Assembly (NCBI RefSeq): GCF_023540835.1
Contig: NZ_JALKCU010000003.1
Span: forward strand, 124,001 to 188,000
Direction of reading: 5' to 3'
Origin: Marivivens geojensis
GTDB taxonomy: Bacteria; Pseudomonadota; Alphaproteobacteria; Rhodobacterales; Rhodobacteraceae
Length of the DNA: 64,000 nucleotides
Shown here: positions 63,271-64,000 of the stretch, one piece after another
How positions within the stretch are numbered: position 1 is the stretch's first letter
Layout: each line of letters begins with the position of its first letter
Translations under genes and position numbers: made by a program
Notes under the pieces: model-generated
Seen by the model: only the letters and a program-made list of their open reading frames with translations
What the model was told of the DNA's origin: nothing
Databases searched by the model: none

Positions 63271-64000
63271 ATGCTGGGGTTTTCTATCGCTGAATTGGGG
63301 CAGCGCCCTGCAATTACGGGCAATGGTCCTGTTGTTCTATCTTTTCTGACAGAGAGCCTACCCGCGGGGGTTTCGCATTCAAGAGCGTCTACGGGCACCC
63401 GCATCAACTCTGTCGGCATGCTAGAGGTTGTTGGCAATGATCAGCCGCGTTTCGATTATGATCCGCAAACCCTCGACCCACGAGGATTGTTGGTCGAACC
63501 CGCGTCGACCAACCTTGTCCACGGATCAGAGCCGAACCTCACCGACTGGGCGGATCTAGTGTCCACCTCGACACCTTTGGCGCTGAATGCCTTGGGCTAT
63601 TTCTCGGGCATGTCGGTCGCTAGCGGCGGGGCAAAGTGGCATCGGCTTCAGGCGGATACGGACGGCTGGTCGGAGGGACAGAACCTTCGGGTGCGTGTCT
63701 GGTATATGGCAGGGACCTCGGGCGCGATGTTCCTTTCGCTGCGGAACGTGGATGCGGGTGTTGATAGCTCGCTGTCTGGCACAGTAGGTGCTCTGGGCGT
63801 TCATAGCGCTGCGGCGGGGGCGATCACTGATATCGTCAATACCGTGCTTGGGGGTGGGGTCTACACCGTGACCTACACATTTACCCCGAACGCGGGCAGC
63901 ACCTCTGGCAAATTTGGCATCGGGCCTTTTAGTGCGTCCGCAGGCGAGACCGTCGTCGCGCTTGGTGTTCAGGTCGAGATCGGAGCGGGCACAAGCTATA
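63271..64000 (+). CDS. Phage/GTA head spike fibre-like protein, 5' part
   Basis: An open frame of 243 codons starts MLGFSIAELGQRPAITGNG and runs off the right edge without a stop. Residues about 35-80 hold the head-spike-fibre pattern: a STGTRINSVGMLE block followed by FDYDPQTLDPRGLLVEPAST, then a carbohydrate-binding-like beta region with NLTDWADL and TVTYTFTPNAGSTSGKFGIG. It is the likely partner (rcc01080-like) of the spike base protein 2 nt upstream, and would be the receptor-binding fibre. Proteins of this kind vary greatly outside the N terminus, so the receptor cannot be guessed. Confidence 0.8.
   Translation, partial: MLGFSIAELGQRPAITGNGPVVLSFLTESLPAGVSHSRASTGTRINSVGMLEVVGNDQPRFDYDPQTLDPRGLLVEPASTNLVHGSEPNLTDWADLVSTSTPLALNALGYFSGMSVASGGAKWHRLQADTDGWSEGQNLRVRVWYMAGTSGAMFLSLRNVDAGVDSSLSGTVGALGVHSAAAGAITDIVNTVLGGGVYTVTYTFTPNAGSTSGKFGIGPFSASAGETVVALGVQVEIGAGTSY

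Overview
The window is about 58% G+C by eye. It is chromosomal DNA of an alphaproteobacterium, very probably a member of the Rhodobacteraceae/Roseobacter group. The evidence is its family-typical genes (DUF2948, UPF0262 beside hisD, DUF1178, an infA-maf-RNase-yacG block, an opgG-opgI-opgH-opgC operon, and gene-transfer-agent head-spike genes) together with a complete tad/cpa pilus locus. No insertion sequence, transposase, CRISPR array or integrase was seen. Genes are densely packed, with many 1-4 nt overlaps.

1-5.1 kb: start of ctaB (heme O synthase) and ctaC (cytochrome oxidase subunit II) on the minus strand. They are separated from divergent tldD by a promoter region with an FNR-type palindrome. 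Then a small membrane protein, dprA, and a secreted protein of unknown function. 5.2-9.3 kb: topA and the scoA-scoB CoA transferase. 9.4-14.7 kb: a flippase-like protein, a DprE1-like oxidase, a DprE2-like reductase, and a convergent HAD-UbiA fusion. Together these resemble the decaprenylphosphoryl-arabinose pathway of mycobacteria. A lytic transglycosylase follows.

15.0-25.9 kb: a tad locus with three Flp-type pilins (two almost identical), cpaB, cpaC, an OmpA-like lipoprotein, cpaE, cpaF, tadB, tadC, two TPR lipoproteins and the prepilin peptidase. A MoxR-type ATPase lies just beyond. 28.9-30.6 kb: apt next to a methylthioadenosine phosphorylase gene that carries an in-frame amber codon at codon 24 and a C-terminal HTH extension. 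30.8-41.7 kb: SulP transporter, small enzymes, EcsC, ptsP (EI-Ntr), lysC, DUF1178 and a chemoreceptor.

41.8-50.3 kb: tRNA-Thr, a 49-residue protein, murA, DUF2948, hisD, UPF0262, a tyrosine-phosphatase-like protein, small enzymes, infA, maf, a compact RNase E/G and yacG. 50.3-53.5 kb: an AT-rich control region with stacked inverted repeats, then a large secreted glycoside hydrolase with RTX repeats and a CFI-box C-terminus. 53.6-58.8 kb: tRNA-Phe and the opgGIHC operon for osmoregulated periplasmic glucans. 58.7-62.9 kb: DUF1330, a TesA-type esterase, and its usual ABC exporter neighbours. 63.0-64.0 kb: gene-transfer-agent head spike base and fibre-like genes, the second cut by the window edge.

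The points most worth a second look are the amber-interrupted MTA phosphorylase with its fused HTH, the polyprenyl-phosphate-arabinose-like cluster, the converted pilin pair with a structured leader, and the RTX/CFI-box hydrolase under an unusual palindromic control region.
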